Below are positions 11,041-22,317 of a stretch of DNA of 64,000 bases, piece after piece. Numbering within the stretch: position 1 is the stretch's first letter; every line of letters begins with the position of its first letter. The position numbers and the translations under genes are program-made. This stretch comes from Brachyhypopomus gauderio (taxonomy: Eukaryota; Chordata; Actinopteri; Gymnotiformes; Hypopomidae), in assembly GCF_052324685.1 (NCBI RefSeq), contig NW_027506878.1, positions 1,144,704 to 1,208,703 on the forward strand, written 5' to 3'. The notes under the pieces are model-generated. The model was not told the DNA's origin, ran no database searches, and was given only the letters and a program-made list of their open reading frames with translations.

Positions 11041-11248
11041 AATGAGAGCCAGCTACCCATATGAGTCAGTGTGTAAGATCTGCTTACAGAAATTCACCGC
11101 CAAAGATGGAAACACATCAAACACGCATTCTCATATTAAAACTAAGCACCCTTCAATTAGAATTCGGCAGGTGCTAGAAAAGTCACGACTCCGTTACCAC
11201 TTTAATTGGAGCTTTTACCAAATGCAAAAAATACAAAAGAGACGATAG
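11041..11248 (+). pseudogene. hAT transposase BED zinc-finger fragment
   Basis: The reading frame has SVCKICLQKF followed by GNTSNTHSHIKTKHP, the Cys-x2-Cys ... His-x-Lys-x-Lys-His pattern of a BED zinc finger found at the N terminus of hAT transposases and ZBED proteins. The frame runs on to a stop at 11248 without the transposase core. An out-of-frame break probably follows. Confidence 0.7.
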
Positions 11249-11466
11249 AACGTGATTACACTAACAACATCTGAAGTTTCTGCTTATTGTAGGGTGTCTC
11301 TAATCAATGAGGATTAAGACCTGCTTATTTAGTGAAAAAGGGGGGTTATGAGGTCTTTTAAAATTTCTTTAATGAGTTTAGGGAAGGGAGTAACTGACGC
11401 TATCACTTGCTAGCTAGTAACTACCTTTCTGAAGAGAACTTTTACAGTACAACATATAGTATAGTG

Positions 11467-12225
11467 CAGTGGCGGACCGTACTTACTGGCCATGGTTCTT
11501 CACTAGACAGAGCCAAATGAAAACATGACCATAGTATTAAAACACGTCCACACCACTGTTGTCGTCATCGTGTCTACTATGTGCAACTTACCTACACAAA
11601 TTCTGCATCATTTAACCACCAATTTCCAGTCAGTTAGAAGTCCAAACATCACATTTTGTTCACAAATATCAGCAAATTATTAATAGCCGAACACGTATCT
11701 GTTATAAACATCCTGCGATTCCATCCTTTCCGCTTGTAAAACCTCATGGTATTGCTGGCTAGGAGCTGCTAACTTGCCAACACACGAACTAAAACCTCAC
11801 GAGACACCAACCACGCAGAACTGATGCATGAGGACCAGCGAGAATACCCTGAGACCATTGGAGCACGCCCCCACCATTGTAATTCAAAATATGATTAGTT
11901 GATTAAACTGCCAATCTATAATAAAAGCTCTTCTAATGTAAAAGGCATGGGTATGCGACAGATAAACACTGGGGGATAAGTCCTGGGGGAGGTCCTTTCT
12001 CTCTTTTACCTCGAAACAACTGTGTGAAATATTCTGATTGGTTGATTTTTTTTATTTCAGCACTGAGTTTTTTTTCCCAGCACAAACACGAAAAGTGGAT
12101 TTGAAAGCAGATTTAGAGGAAAAATACAAATTATTGGTGAAGCGTTATTAACATATATTACATATAATAGATAAAGCATCTTTAAGATCAGAGAAGGCCT
12201 TGAAGGCCCTGACGGTTCGCCACTG
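11467..12225. mobile_element. Non-autonomous hAT element with 8-bp target duplication
   Basis: The left end CAGTGGCGGACCGT and right end ACGGTTCGCCACTG are inverted repeats with one mismatch. The element is flanked by the perfect 8-bp duplication GTATAGTG (11459-11466 and 12226-12233). The length is 759 bp and no transposase is encoded. End sequence and duplication length both fit the hAT superfamily. This is one of the best-defined insertions in the window. Confidence 0.92.
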
Positions 12226-12249
12226 GTATAGTGTTAATTCACCACATAT

Positions 12250-12625
12250 TACCATTATATTACCTGTTTTTTGCCGCCTTTCTTCCTCCACTTTTCTCCT
12301 TTTTCTACCCTGGGCACCAGAGGACTTCTGCCTTTTTGACGTCTTTTCGAGGAGATGTCACTCACTCTGTGGTGTCTTTTTCCCCACAGAGAAACAGTAA
12401 CGAGGTGCGCAGAGCGCGCGGGGGAGGGCGGGTTTGCGCGCGGGTGATAGGTGTCGTGTGTTGTTATTATAATTATTATTAATTTGATTAATATTATTAA
12501 ACAATGAAATTATGATTATGTGGACTTTGCTTGTTTTCACATTTATTAATTGTTCATTTGTAAAAAAAACAAACGCATGCACGCGAGCGCCCCCCTGAAC
12601 AGACGGCGACCCTAGCATCTGCCTA
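12250..12625 (-). mobile_element. hAT element 5' exon scrap
   Basis: The minus strand near 12265-12345 reads KRQKSSGAQGRKKEK, the basic S-G-A-x-x-R-K-x-K start found in a group of fish hAT proteins. The same type of start (PSGSQKRKQKKEEE) is seen at 35457-35535. The leader with GCGCTCGCGTGCATGCG near 12580 fits the 5' end of such elements. It is truncated by neighbouring DNA. Confidence 0.5.
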
Positions 12626-12629
12626 TATT

Positions 12630-13730
12630 GCCAGGCTTACTACAATGTGTGCGTAAAGGATATCTCAATAGTTGTAATTTCAATGCATCACCTCTAAGTG
12701 TCGCCAAATGACAAACACATTAGAAACATAAGTACGCCTGAAGTGAAAGTGTCGTGGGGGTACGCACTTTGTCACATTCAAATCACATTTAGTACATCTT
12801 ACAGTTTGCATGAAACATAGGGTACGAAATGTTTTTGTACGTACGCACCGTTAGTACATGAGGCCCCAGGAGAGCTCTTAACCCATGGGGTGTAAATACT
12901 TGCCCAAAACATGCTCAAGAATGAGCATAGTATTTTTGTTTCTTTGTTTAACAATTTCTTAAACACAATGAATTAATGACCCCTCTTTGGGCGATACGTG
13001 TAATGCCATGAACATATCACACAAGAAATGGTAGACAAGTCTTGGGAAGTGCTACCTACCATCTGAAGATCAGATCAGAATAGAGTCATTTGGAGTGCAT
13101 GACTCAGGTGACCAGTGTGACCAATCAGGTGTGGCTGTTAACAACCTGATACAGCGTGTGTGGCATGAGTGGATGAGATAAAACCAGTTTCTCAGCGTCA
13201 TTCAGTAGTGCAGAGGCAGCAATGGGCCTCAAGCAGGCAGGCATGCCCTGTAAAACACAATCAAGAGATTTTGAAAGATATGTAACAGACCTATATTTAT
13301 ATTTAATGCTCTTGGGCCAGAACCCCCACAGCAGTGACCCCTTTATCAGAAACATACAGATGAAATGGCAGTTCATAGTTTGGTCTAGGGCCAGAGGTTA
13401 GGTCAGGGCCCCTTTGAGGGATCTGAAGGCATCAGTGCAGGAGATCTACTCAGGATGATCTTTAGAGCAGCATTGTCTCACATTGGTGTCATAATTTGAA
13501 CAGTCCAGTATCCAATGGCGACAGTAGTTAATCAACTCCAGATAGGAGATGGTACACTGGCATCAATGCAGCTTGGAGGCTGATACCTTGAAAGCTCACT
13601 CAGTGAGGTGGTTTAACAGAGACACAGAACCTTGTTTACAGGCAGAGCCATCAGTGGCTGAGAACGTGTCTGCATAGCTGATAACAGCACAGTCAGGAGA
13701 GGTCCGTGCAGCCAGGTCCGTGCAGCCAGG
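12630..13730. other. Non-coding DNA, old repeat scraps
   Basis: No coding region is recognised. TACGTACGCACC (about 12838-12849) with nearby GTACGCAC phrases suggests a decayed miniature element. A short minus-strand open frame (13125-13376) has no known motif. Confidence 0.35.
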
Positions 13731-14411
13731 GCTAGAAAAAAAAAAAGCTGGATTTGATCATGGATGAAATCAATGATCTACGCGTGAAGTTGGATCAGTT
13801 GGGAGACCGCTGACTTAAGGGGAGTTTGTGTGCTCAAACACTCAAGGACGAACTCCTTGCTAAATTCTTCATTCATGATTATCCGCATTGGCACCCAAAC
13901 AAATTTCTCCCAGAAGGTCGTCGTCTTGGTTACCTGCTCCTACCCCCACACAGAGACTGTCAGAGATGGCTCTCGCCTTCCACCGCGAACTTTGACACAA
14001 AGACTGTGTGCCAGGCTACTGGCTACCCCCTCCCTTTCTGAATGAATCATGCCTCTCTCTGCTTGACTGTCTGTGTTATCAAATGCGTGTATGTGCTATG
14101 GGGATATTTTGCATGTACACAGACTGCTGTCCTGTTTGTGAGAATAATCTGTGGTCATATTTTTTTGTCTCCTCCTAATGTTATCTCTCTATGTTTCTCC
14201 CTAATCTGTACGGCAGCGCCCAAAGCGTGGCCACTCTAGGTTCTCGGTGATTTACTGGGGAAAACTGAATTTCCTACTCATGGGATCAATGAAGTTTGTC
14301 ATTATCATTAGTTTATCATTAGTTCTGACTGAGGGTCACAGACAGTAAATCATAAACTCCCTTACAGTAGGTGAGTTTGCCCATTCAGTAGGTTATTCAT
14401 TGTAATACTAA
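13731..14411 (+). other. Possible LINE 3' end
   Basis: A compact coding-like stretch (13826-14041) with no firm domain is followed by a 3'-UTR-like segment ending in GGGATCAATGAAGTTTGTC and a short direct repeat (TTATCATTAG). Tails of the form GGATCAATAAAGT plus a short tandem repeat are common at the 3' ends of fish LINEs. The call rests on this tail only. Confidence 0.3.
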
Positions 14412-15790
14412 TATGCATAGCGGTCACAACTGCCATGCTTATGCTTACTTTTCGTTTGACTGGAAGTTTATTTGGAAACAAAGATATATATATTGCTGCA
14501 AACAATTAAGCTTCAAACTATTTTATTATGAATTCATTTGTTTTCAGATTCAAATCAATTAGTGTAACACTCATATTTAACATAATTTGTGTAACTGGCA
14601 AGGCGGGCTGGACGCGAGTGCGGATATTCAGGAGATTTCATAAGAAAACAAACAAAACTACACAAAGCACATAGATAGGAAACAAAGATGAACCAAACAC
14701 TAACCAGGTGGCTATTCCATGAAGCGAGCTAACTCAGTAAGCCAGGCTTTTTAAGACAAGCCTGGCTCATTTTACTCAAAGTCGGTTCCACGAAAAAGGC
14801 TAGACTTAAGCCTCGCTCAATTACTACAGCAACATATATGTTTGAACAAACCTGCTCTGTACCAGGCTAGAGTTGAGACTTAGCTTAGCTGGACCACTTT
14901 TATTGGCTGAGCAGTGTGATGTCATAGTCTCGCCATCCGGGAAACTGAATCGAGGAACAAGGTTCCGCTGCAGTTCTATCCATTAAATTGCTGTGGATGT
15001 AGCATCATATCATATCATATTTTTATACATTTAATGGAGTACTGTAATGATTGCAGGTTATTATTATTATTAAAATTGTATAATTATATTTCCAAATGCA
15101 ATTTATATTTCAATCTTTAGTTATCAGTGAGGGTTCTGCACATTTCAGTGTATTGGTTTAATCTTAAATTCAGGTCAGTGTAAGATGGAATACAATGTCT
15201 AATCGTTATGGTCCATAAACACACATTAGCATAAACTCTATATCACAAAAAATACAATTCTTTGTACCTGAGTATTAATAATAACTGAGTAATTTAGGTG
15301 AAGATACTTTTAGGTATATATTTATCCCCATACTTCATCTTTTGTGTTCAAATTACAAGCAAATCATATCACTCTGCAATTCACATATGTTCAGTATAAA
15401 TAATGTAAATGTGTGGTTAACTTAATGGTGCAAAAAGGAAATGGACACAGACAACTACCTTACCAAGATTTTCATACAGGTGATACAAATAATCCAAAAT
15501 GTAGGCTATAAAAGAGCAGCTAACAGTGAAGGCTGAAGGCTGATTGACCATGGCATGCCCATTTGTAGAGAATCCAGTAGATGAGGGAGCGTGTGTAGTG
15601 TGCAGAGCATTCATGCTACCAGCATAAGATGTTACCAACATCTTAGTAAGGCAACGGTCTGCTGCGAAATTCAAAAGGTTTGTCTTGCGCTTAAGCGCTT
15701 CCTTAATATATTCATAAAATTCCTTGGTCACAGAGGCATCCTTCCCATAAAAGAAGCCTTTTTCAGAACAGCTGGTATGTATTCATGAGA
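14412..15790. other. Left part of duplicated unit, no gene
   Basis: Phrases such as GGCTATTCCATGAAGCGAGC (about 14710) and paired inverted words around AAGCCAGGCTT / AAGCCTGGCT (14740-14770) look like the ends of a decayed DNA transposon. The minus-strand open frame 15417-15731 is kept in both copies with one residue changed, but has no known motif. Confidence 0.35.
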
Positions 15791-15796
15791 ACAGGC

Positions 15797-16476
15797 TCAC
15801 GCATTGAGCGTGAGACACACGCATTTGACTGTTTTCACACGCTCTCACGCCACACTTTCGATATCTCACGCTGAAAAAAATCCAGTTTATTTACCTCTGA
15901 TCCACATCTGTGATTCAACGAGTTACTAGTTCGCTCTGGCGCCAACCACCGGCGATCGATAGATCGCGATATAACACTTAACTTGTGTCCATTTTTCTCC
16001 AAGTATGTCTCGCTGCAGCCTGCAGGAAGGCGGAGTTGGACATCCAACCCCGCCCACATCCAACTCCACCCTCTAATGCGCTCTCGTGCGCCAACCCACT
16101 ACTTCTTCATTCGAGAATAACTGTGTGGTACTTGAAAATATGCATAATAACTCACAAGTGTTCAAGAGACACGTTGTTGCGCTTAATTTACACATACCTC
16201 GTTTACTTTGTGTATCGTTCCACGTTATTTTTATATTATTATTGGGTGGCGAACGTAAAATGTTGACGGGGGGATGTAAATGGACACAAATTAAGTATTA
16301 TATCGCAATAGATCGATCGCCGGTGGTTGGCGCCAGAGCGAACTAGTAACTCATTGAATCATAGATGTAGATCAGAGGTAAATAAACTAGATTTTTTTCG
16401 GCGTGTGAAATCGGAAGTGTGGCGTGAGAGCGTGTGAAGACGGTCAAATGCGTGTGTCTCACGCTCAATGCGTGAG
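15797..16476. mobile_element. Foldback miniature element, copy 1
   Basis: Two arms of ~205 bp (15797-~16003 and ~16276-16476) are inverted copies. Both carry TCACGCATTGAGCGTGAG, GGCGTGAGAGCGTGTG and TTGGCGCCAGAGCGAAC or their complements. The ~270-bp core is non-coding and includes a 60-nt GC-rich block (16014-16075) whose inverted copy sits at ~17190-17260. The superfamily is not assigned. The same element is at 37183-37862. Confidence 0.8.
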
Positions 16477-17404
16477 AGTTGGCAACTTTGCTACTATAAG
16501 TACACAATTAAAATGGTAATGTTTACTGATAATGTTGGTGATAGAGAAGGGGTATGTTGGTAATGTTGATAATGGAGAAGGGGTGTAATCAGGGCTTAAT
16601 TTGAGCCGTATCCTGCCGGAACAGGATCCGGGAACTCTTTCATTTTGAAGGGTGCGTTCCGGGAACTGTCTGCCTCGATCCGGTAACTTTCAAGCCTACT
16701 AATTATAAGTTATGAAGAAATCTGTTTGCATTGAACCAATTAATTGAACAAATAATTCTATAAAAGACATTTTTAAACACAAGATCCACATTCCTAAATC
16801 ACATAAGAGCTCTCCTTTTTAGCGATGCCTTTCCGTGTCTCCCCTATAAAGCTAGTTATACTTTCGTGAGTGACCGTAGCGCGACTCCGCACACCTCGCG
16901 CGCGTCACATTCTTTGCAGTGTCCTCCTGAAACGATATGTGGTAGTTATAAAGAAACACCCCTCAAACTCAGGGGAAGGAACATTTACCTGACCAATTTT
17001 AATGTTGTATTGTGTTTCAGATTTGAAAAGTGCTGGAATTTAGGCTAAAGTACTTGAAAATGCACTTAAAATGCACTTCTGCACTTAAAACACTTATCAA
17101 ACACACGTAAATAGTTCTGGAAGTTCTGTTTACTGGGAGAAAAAACAGTCCGAGTTTCGAACGTAACATAGGCGTGGCTTCGGACTTGAGAAGAGGGTGG
17201 AGTTGGATGTGGGCGGGGTTGGATGTCCAACTCCGCCTTCCTGCAGGCTGCAGCGAGAGGCTTCTCTTTTACGTTCGCCAATCCCCCCCACTCAACAATT
17301 TCCACTCGCCACCTCCTCCAGGTTAAAATCTCACTCTAAGCGAACGTCAAAAGTTGGCAACCCTGTGAGAAGTAGTGTTGGTTTGATCAGTAACTTGGAG
17401 TTAA

Positions 17405-17450
17405 ATGTATATGATTTAACAGACGCTCTTATCCAGAGCACTTACCAACG
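17405..17450 (+). repeat. Short dispersed-repeat word
   Basis: TTTAACAGACGCTCTTATCC is a phrase common in many teleost interspersed repeats. Here it abuts the Harbinger fragment and marks a repeat boundary. Confidence 0.4.
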
Positions 17451-18290
17451 TGCTTTGCATTCATCTTGATCAACTATTTCATGCTAAAATTAATTCAATT
17501 CAAAACGCATTCAATTCTCCAGGATTTCCAAATGTTATTGATGCTATAGACTGCACTCACATCTGGATAAAGGCTCCATCTGGACCCATGGAGGCAGACT
17601 ATGTGAATCAAAAATCATTTCACATCATCACTGTACAAGTACATGCAAGTTTTGCCTACCCAACAGAAATTTTAAAGCATGTCAGTCCATGGGTTTGAAC
17701 AACTTCACCCTTTGTCACTTTTGCCATTGTTCTAGATGGTTTGCACCAGCAAATATCTATTTTCCAACACTGAGGCAAAATGGTCTGGCTCGGTGCATGA
17801 TTCACGAATATTTTGTGCCTCCTCACTGGCACAGAGGTTTGTCCAAGGTAAGAATACTCCAACCACACAAAATAGTGCAGATTTGGCCTCAGTGTTTAAC
17901 TCTACTCCTTATAATCGTAGGTGCTTTTCCTGGCTTACTGCTTGGGGATAGGGGTTACCCCTGCCAACCTTTTCTTCTTACCCCATATGCAGACTCTACA
18001 ACAGATGCAGAGAGGAGGTTCAATCGTGCACATTCCAAGACAAGGGCATGCATTGAGATGGCATTTGGACAGTTAAAGAACAGATTTAACTGCTTGTGCC
18101 ATCTCAGTCACCCCTGAGAGAGCCTGTGATATCGTAGCAGCCTGTGCAGTTTTGCACAATGTGGCAATACTGCAGAAAGAAGCGATGCCAAGAGTGCAGT
18201 TGGAGCAACAGGAAGACAACATTTTAACTGCAGACCACATGGATGGTAGAGCTGTGAGGGACATGTGTGCAAACACTTACTTTGGTTAAT
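17450..18290 (+). pseudogene. PIF/Harbinger transposase fragment, copy 1
   Basis: Across several frames the strand encodes FPNVIDAIDCTHIWIKAPSG (first Asp), AKWSGSVHDSRIF (second Asp), then GLLLGDRGYPCQPFLLTPY (third acidic block) and SKTRACIEMAFGQLKNRF, the C-terminal signature of HARBI1-type nucleases. The coding order is right, but the frame shifts between blocks and stops occur, so no active enzyme is made. A splice-like GTAAG at ~17847 may explain one break. In Harbinger elements this enzyme works with a Myb-like partner; a candidate partner exon lies on the minus strand at ~18690-18745. Confidence 0.85.
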
Positions 18291-18684
18291 GGAATATTTT
18301 GTTTGTATTGGTTCATTAACACAATATATTATTAACACAAAAATTTTTTGGAAAGAGACATTTTTTGATTGTCTTGCTCAGCCTGTGGACAGAAGAAACT
18401 TTGATTTACTTAGCTTGCAAAAACAAGCATATTAAAGTGAGACATTTTTGCAAATACTCACATTTTTCTACATTTTCTTTATTTCAAGCTCCAATTTCCA
18501 ATTTATTTTATTTTTATTTTGTATTGCAGATCTGCTTTTTTACATTCTATTTCTTGGATAAATAGACATATTACAATAGACAAAAGTACATTTTGTAGAT
18601 CTCCCGAATCTCGGATTCCTTCAAGACAGAAGTATAGTCAAGATTGAGAAGTATTTATACATGTTGAACTGCATAACTACTACT

Positions 18685-18745
18685 CACTTGTTCTCTGGAC
18701 GTGGAGGCCTGAGGGTCTTCACTCTGTTCTTCCATTTCCTTTAAA
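18685..18745 (-). pseudogene. Candidate Harbinger partner-protein exon, copy 1
   Basis: The minus strand reads AG-bounded EMEEQSEDPQASTSREQ followed by GTGAG. Acidic, Ser/Thr-rich stretches of this kind occur in the Myb/SANT-type partner of Harbinger transposases. In copy 2 another acidic exon (GEIAGPSRMVQEDDDTVS) is present upstream at ~40205-40275; copy 1 has lost most of it. No Myb domain is visible. Confidence 0.35.
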
Positions 18746-18992
18746 CACAACACAAATCATGAGATCACACAGCACATTAACAGACAGATACTCAGACACA
18801 CACGCCTTACAGCTGGCCTTTCTGTACAGGCAGACACTGTGTCAAAAGGTATTAAGTTAGCTCTTCTAAAAAAGGTTTGTAGATGTGAATGATTTAAAAT
18901 AAATAAAAAGTATAAAAGAATATTGGAAAATTAATTGAGTAAATTGAATGTTTTAAATAAAAAGGTTTTAGAGTTTTAATGATGAACAAAAA

Positions 18993-19390
18993 TGTCACGT
19001 AGGGCTACGTCCCCCTCTTCTAGCTGTAACCTCGGTCCACTGTTCCATGTGCCTGTGTTTTCCTTGTCTGTTGATCCCGCCTTGTTATCTGTTGTCATGG
19101 TTTCCCTCTGTCTGTCACTCCCATGTCGTCAGTGTTTCCACCTGTGTCTTGTTAGTTCCATGCATTTATATATAGTCCCCCCATTTCGTTCATGCTTGTT
19201 TTGTGTTACGCTGCCGTGTTGTTCCTAGTTCCATGAGTGAGTATGCCCATCTACCTTTCGTATTCGATTGTCCTCCCGTTATGACCTATGCCTGTCCTTA
19301 CGACCGTGATTGTGGAATTCCCCTTCATAAATCTCGCTCTTCTCAGTGTTTGTGTTCGCCTCCTCGCTCCGCAGCGTATGCAGCATTACA
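18993..19390 (+). mobile_element. Solo LTR, copy 1
   Basis: The 398-bp unit begins TGTCACGTAGGGCTACG and ends GCAGCATTACA (TG...CA). It has TATATATAG near 19167 and ATAAAT near 19327 in the order of an LTR promoter and poly(A) signal. AAAAA flanks both sides (18988-18992 and 19391-19395); a homopolymer duplication is weak evidence. Sequence style matches Gypsy-type LTRs. The same unit is at 40528-40925. Confidence 0.65.
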
Positions 19391-19519
19391 AAAAATTGTA
19401 AAAATATATTTTGTACAAATGTCATGGTTGTAACGGGCATGAAAATCTGTCACCTTTCGGCGAAATTCGCCGTTTTGAAGTTGAAAAGGGTGACCTACGT
19501 GAATCGTGTAGATCCGAGG

Positions 19520-19558
19520 AGTTTTTTTTTTTTTTTTTTGGGGGGGGGGGGGGGGGGG
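19520..19558. repeat. Poly-T/poly-G tract, copy 1
   Basis: About 20 T are followed directly by about 19 G. The partner at ~41057-41087 has fewer G. The difference shows slippage or assembly uncertainty. Confidence 0.9.
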
Positions 19559-19786
19559 TTCGGGAGATATTTTATATATATATATTTTTTATTATCATAT
19601 TGACTTATGATAAGCAAACAAAGCACTTCCGAAATCGACAATTTCAATGACACAGTGGCAAGCAATTCCTGCCCAGAACTATCATAGAGGCCAAATTGCG
19701 TTTCAATCATACAAACGTTCTTCATTCATGTTGTGGCACAGGACCTAGTGCTGTCTACACCGGCAGAAGAGACAAGGCAGAAGAGC

Positions 19787-19935
19787 GTACATTTACCACT
19801 ACATTTACCAGATCATACATTTACCACTACATTTACCACATCGTACATTTACCACTACATTTACCAGATCATACATTTACCAGATCATATATTTACCACT
19901 ACATTTACCACATTGTACATTTACCAGTGGATTTA
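19787..19935. repeat. 12-nt tandem repeat, copy 1
   Basis: Variants of CATTTACCACTA and CATTTACCAGATCATA alternate about a dozen times. The array is conserved at 41316-41464. Confidence 0.9.
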
Positions 19936-20442
19936 ATTGGGTGATTAATGGTTTCAATCGTTTTCATATTTTGCAGTAAATCAAAGTTACTGCCGTTCGC
20001 TACAGCGTTGAACACTGTCAGAGCCACAAGCTCTTGTGATAAATAGGTAGATAGATAGGCCTATTAAGTTCGTGTCAACCCCGTGTAGTTAACGGTGACA
20101 TAAAATAAGAAACAAGATTTTTTCTAGTGTGTCTGTAGTTGTAACTGGTGAATCCATGGACGTGTGAGGATAACATTCACGCCAGGGCTGAAAAGGATGA
20201 AGATGAAGGTGTAAACTCTTGTCAATTGAGTCTACCCTGTGCTTTAGCCCATGTTCAATAAAAACACGTGAACCCTGGTATTTTTACTCTCATTTTCGCC
20301 GCTGATGTTATTTATTGGTTCATTAAGACGTAATGGTTTTGACTGAGCCATCTGGAATGGCGAAAGCGGGCTTCTCGCGTTTACGGATCTGACTCCACAA
20401 GACAGGTCAATATTTTTCAGCGCCACATTATCGTGAGAGAAG

Positions 20443-20676
20443 ATGGCGGAAGAGTGTGTCACAAAAGGCTTGCCATGTGAAAGCTACGAAGCTGTTGCTA
20501 TTATGTTGCTATTATTTTTAGTCGTTTCTGTAGCTTCTGTCACCGTTTTGCTACATTCACAAAATGTAGCTACTACTCGCTTGGCCTGGAGTTCGCGGTA
20601 TTTTTACTATTTTACTATTATGGGGCCGTACTATTGCCATACCCCTCTGGCATCACCCGTTGCTGCTGTACACTAG
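20443..20676 (+). CDS. Small hypothetical ORF with hydrophobic segment, copy 1
   Basis: A 77-codon frame starts in a GAAGATGGCGG context. It has a hydrophobic run (AIMLLLFLVVSVASVTVLL, residues ~18-37) that could span a membrane. The duplicate at 41971-42204 keeps the frame with two residues changed. No family is recognised. It may be a chance ORF in a transposon leader. Confidence 0.2.
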   Translation: MAEECVTKGLPCESYEAVAIMLLLFLVVSVASVTVLLHSQNVATTRLAWSSRYFYYFTIMGPYYCHTPLASPVAAVH

Positions 20677-20710
20677 CGTGCGCACCCCCCCAAAGACACC
20701 TGTCACCGTA

Positions 20711-20739
20711 TCAGCAGCCCCCCCCCCCCCCCCCCCCCC
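20711..20739. repeat. Poly-C tract, copy 1
   Basis: The run of ~19-20 C here is only ~8 in the second copy near 42247. The difference is slippage or assembly noise. Confidence 0.85.
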
Positions 20740-21070
20740 ACTGTCTTCTCACCTTTTTGACCCCTGACCCATTTTCATGCCTGTTGTAAAATAAGCAAAA
20801 CATAAGTTAAAGGAAGGTGTGCTGTAAAACACGGCCAAACATGTCCACCTGTCTAAAAAATACCTTTTCATCACTTCACAATGATAAGCTTAGAAATGCA
20901 CTTCAACTGGTTGTGAAAAGTGATTCCCATCTCTCCTACACAACTGATTACAATCACATGCTGTTGTGACCAGTCTTGTTACCTGCAGAAGCAATGTGGC
21001 AGGTTCACTAAACCTAATAAACTAAAACTAAACCTTAATATGCTTTTTCACATTTTGCATATGTTGAGGG

Positions 21071-21268
21071 CTGGGCCATTTACAGACAGAACAGAAATTC
21101 GTTAATATCAATATTCCTGTCTTTGTCTTTCTCCACCCTCTTGTCTGGTCCCTTGACTTCCTCATTCGGCCAAAAAAATGTCTATCAGTAAAATGGCGAC
21201 ATGGAATTTTCCATCACAATTCCCCCTTTTTGTACTTCCCAGTACAAACATTATATTAATCAACATCA
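21071..21268. repeat. 190-bp dispersed repeat (unit A, copy 1)
   Basis: The segment from TTACAGACAGAACAG to ATTAATCAACATC recurs at 24994-25184, where it breaks a hAT coding region, and again in copy 2 at ~42592-42782 and ~49765-49950. It is non-coding. The family is unknown. Confidence 0.8.
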
Positions 21269-21367
21269 AAACATTATAAACTCAATTATGAACTCTAGAA
21301 CGATATAGAATCAAACGGGCGGACTGGGGAGAAAGTGGCCTAAGTTCCTGACAGACTGGCCCACTAC

Positions 21368-21418
<51 letters not shown>

Positions 21419-21480
21419 TACTATATTATATATATTCTGTATATATATATTCTGTATGTGTGGGTGTGTGTATATATACT
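21368..21480. repeat. AT-rich microsatellite, copy 1
   Basis: A run of (AT)n is followed by TGTATATATATTCTGTATGTG text. In copy 2 the same site holds the two Tc1 elements, so this is close to the empty target. Confidence 0.85.
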
Positions 21481-22265
21481 GTATATGAATCTATACATGG
21501 CACGTAGTGTATATGACAGCTTTTATTGTCATATGGACAATATTACTTCCAGCAATAATATGATTACAAAGCCACATATTGGCATAACAAAATGACAAAA
21601 TACAGGAGAAAAACAACTGGAAAGCTACCGCCTTTACATTTCGTAGTTTGTTTAGACCCTGGCTTAGACTGCTCCATCTTTACGGCAATGCTGACTTATA
21701 TTTTCACGTTTCAGTAGTGTGAACCGTGTGGTGGAGGGATCACATGATGAGTTAGACCCTCAGCAGTGTCAGTGTGCAACTGGCATCTCTCTCTTGACTT
21801 GTCACTCGTGGGATACAAATCAGTGTTGTGCGTGAATGAGTTCAAAAGAACGCGTTCATTGAACACGCTCGTTTTCTCGTGAGCGTTGAACTGAACGCAA
21901 CAATTAGTTCACATTATGTGTCATGAATGGCAGACATCACTGTAAATGAACGTTGGAATTTGTTTTCCATTGAAACTGAGTGACATCTGTTTTCTCTTTT
22001 GAAACGCAACAAGAGAACGTTCCTCCCTCCTGTATTCTCTGTGGTACCGCTTCAATCATGTATCACCAGACAGAAATGGTTTGACATTGTGTGCGCAATG
22101 CATTGCGGGCAACGTGGTGTCCGGCTAAGAATAGTTAACATACTGGCTAATGAATAACATACTGGCTTCCGCACAACGTTACCCGTGGTGAATTGCAGCA
22201 GAGTGGGGTAGGCATAGCAACGCCGCGGGCAACGACGAGAGCGAGGAGGGCTGGAGGAGCGAAAA

Positions 22266-22266
<1 letters not shown>

Positions 22267-22316
<50 letters not shown>
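22267..22316. repeat. GA microsatellite, copy 1
   Basis: This is a pure (AG)n run of ~50 nt; the partner at 46947-47010 is longer. Confidence 0.9.

Positions 22317-22317
<1 letters not shown>

Noticed and set aside
10870-11250. Possible functional ZBED host gene
   Set aside because: Only the BED finger is present, followed by frame loss and no transposase-derived core, so a gene is not supported.
19787-19935. Regular short repeats that could look like a CRISPR array
   Set aside because: The units are ~12 nt with no unique spacers, the genome is eukaryotic and there are no cas genes. It is a simple tandem repeat.
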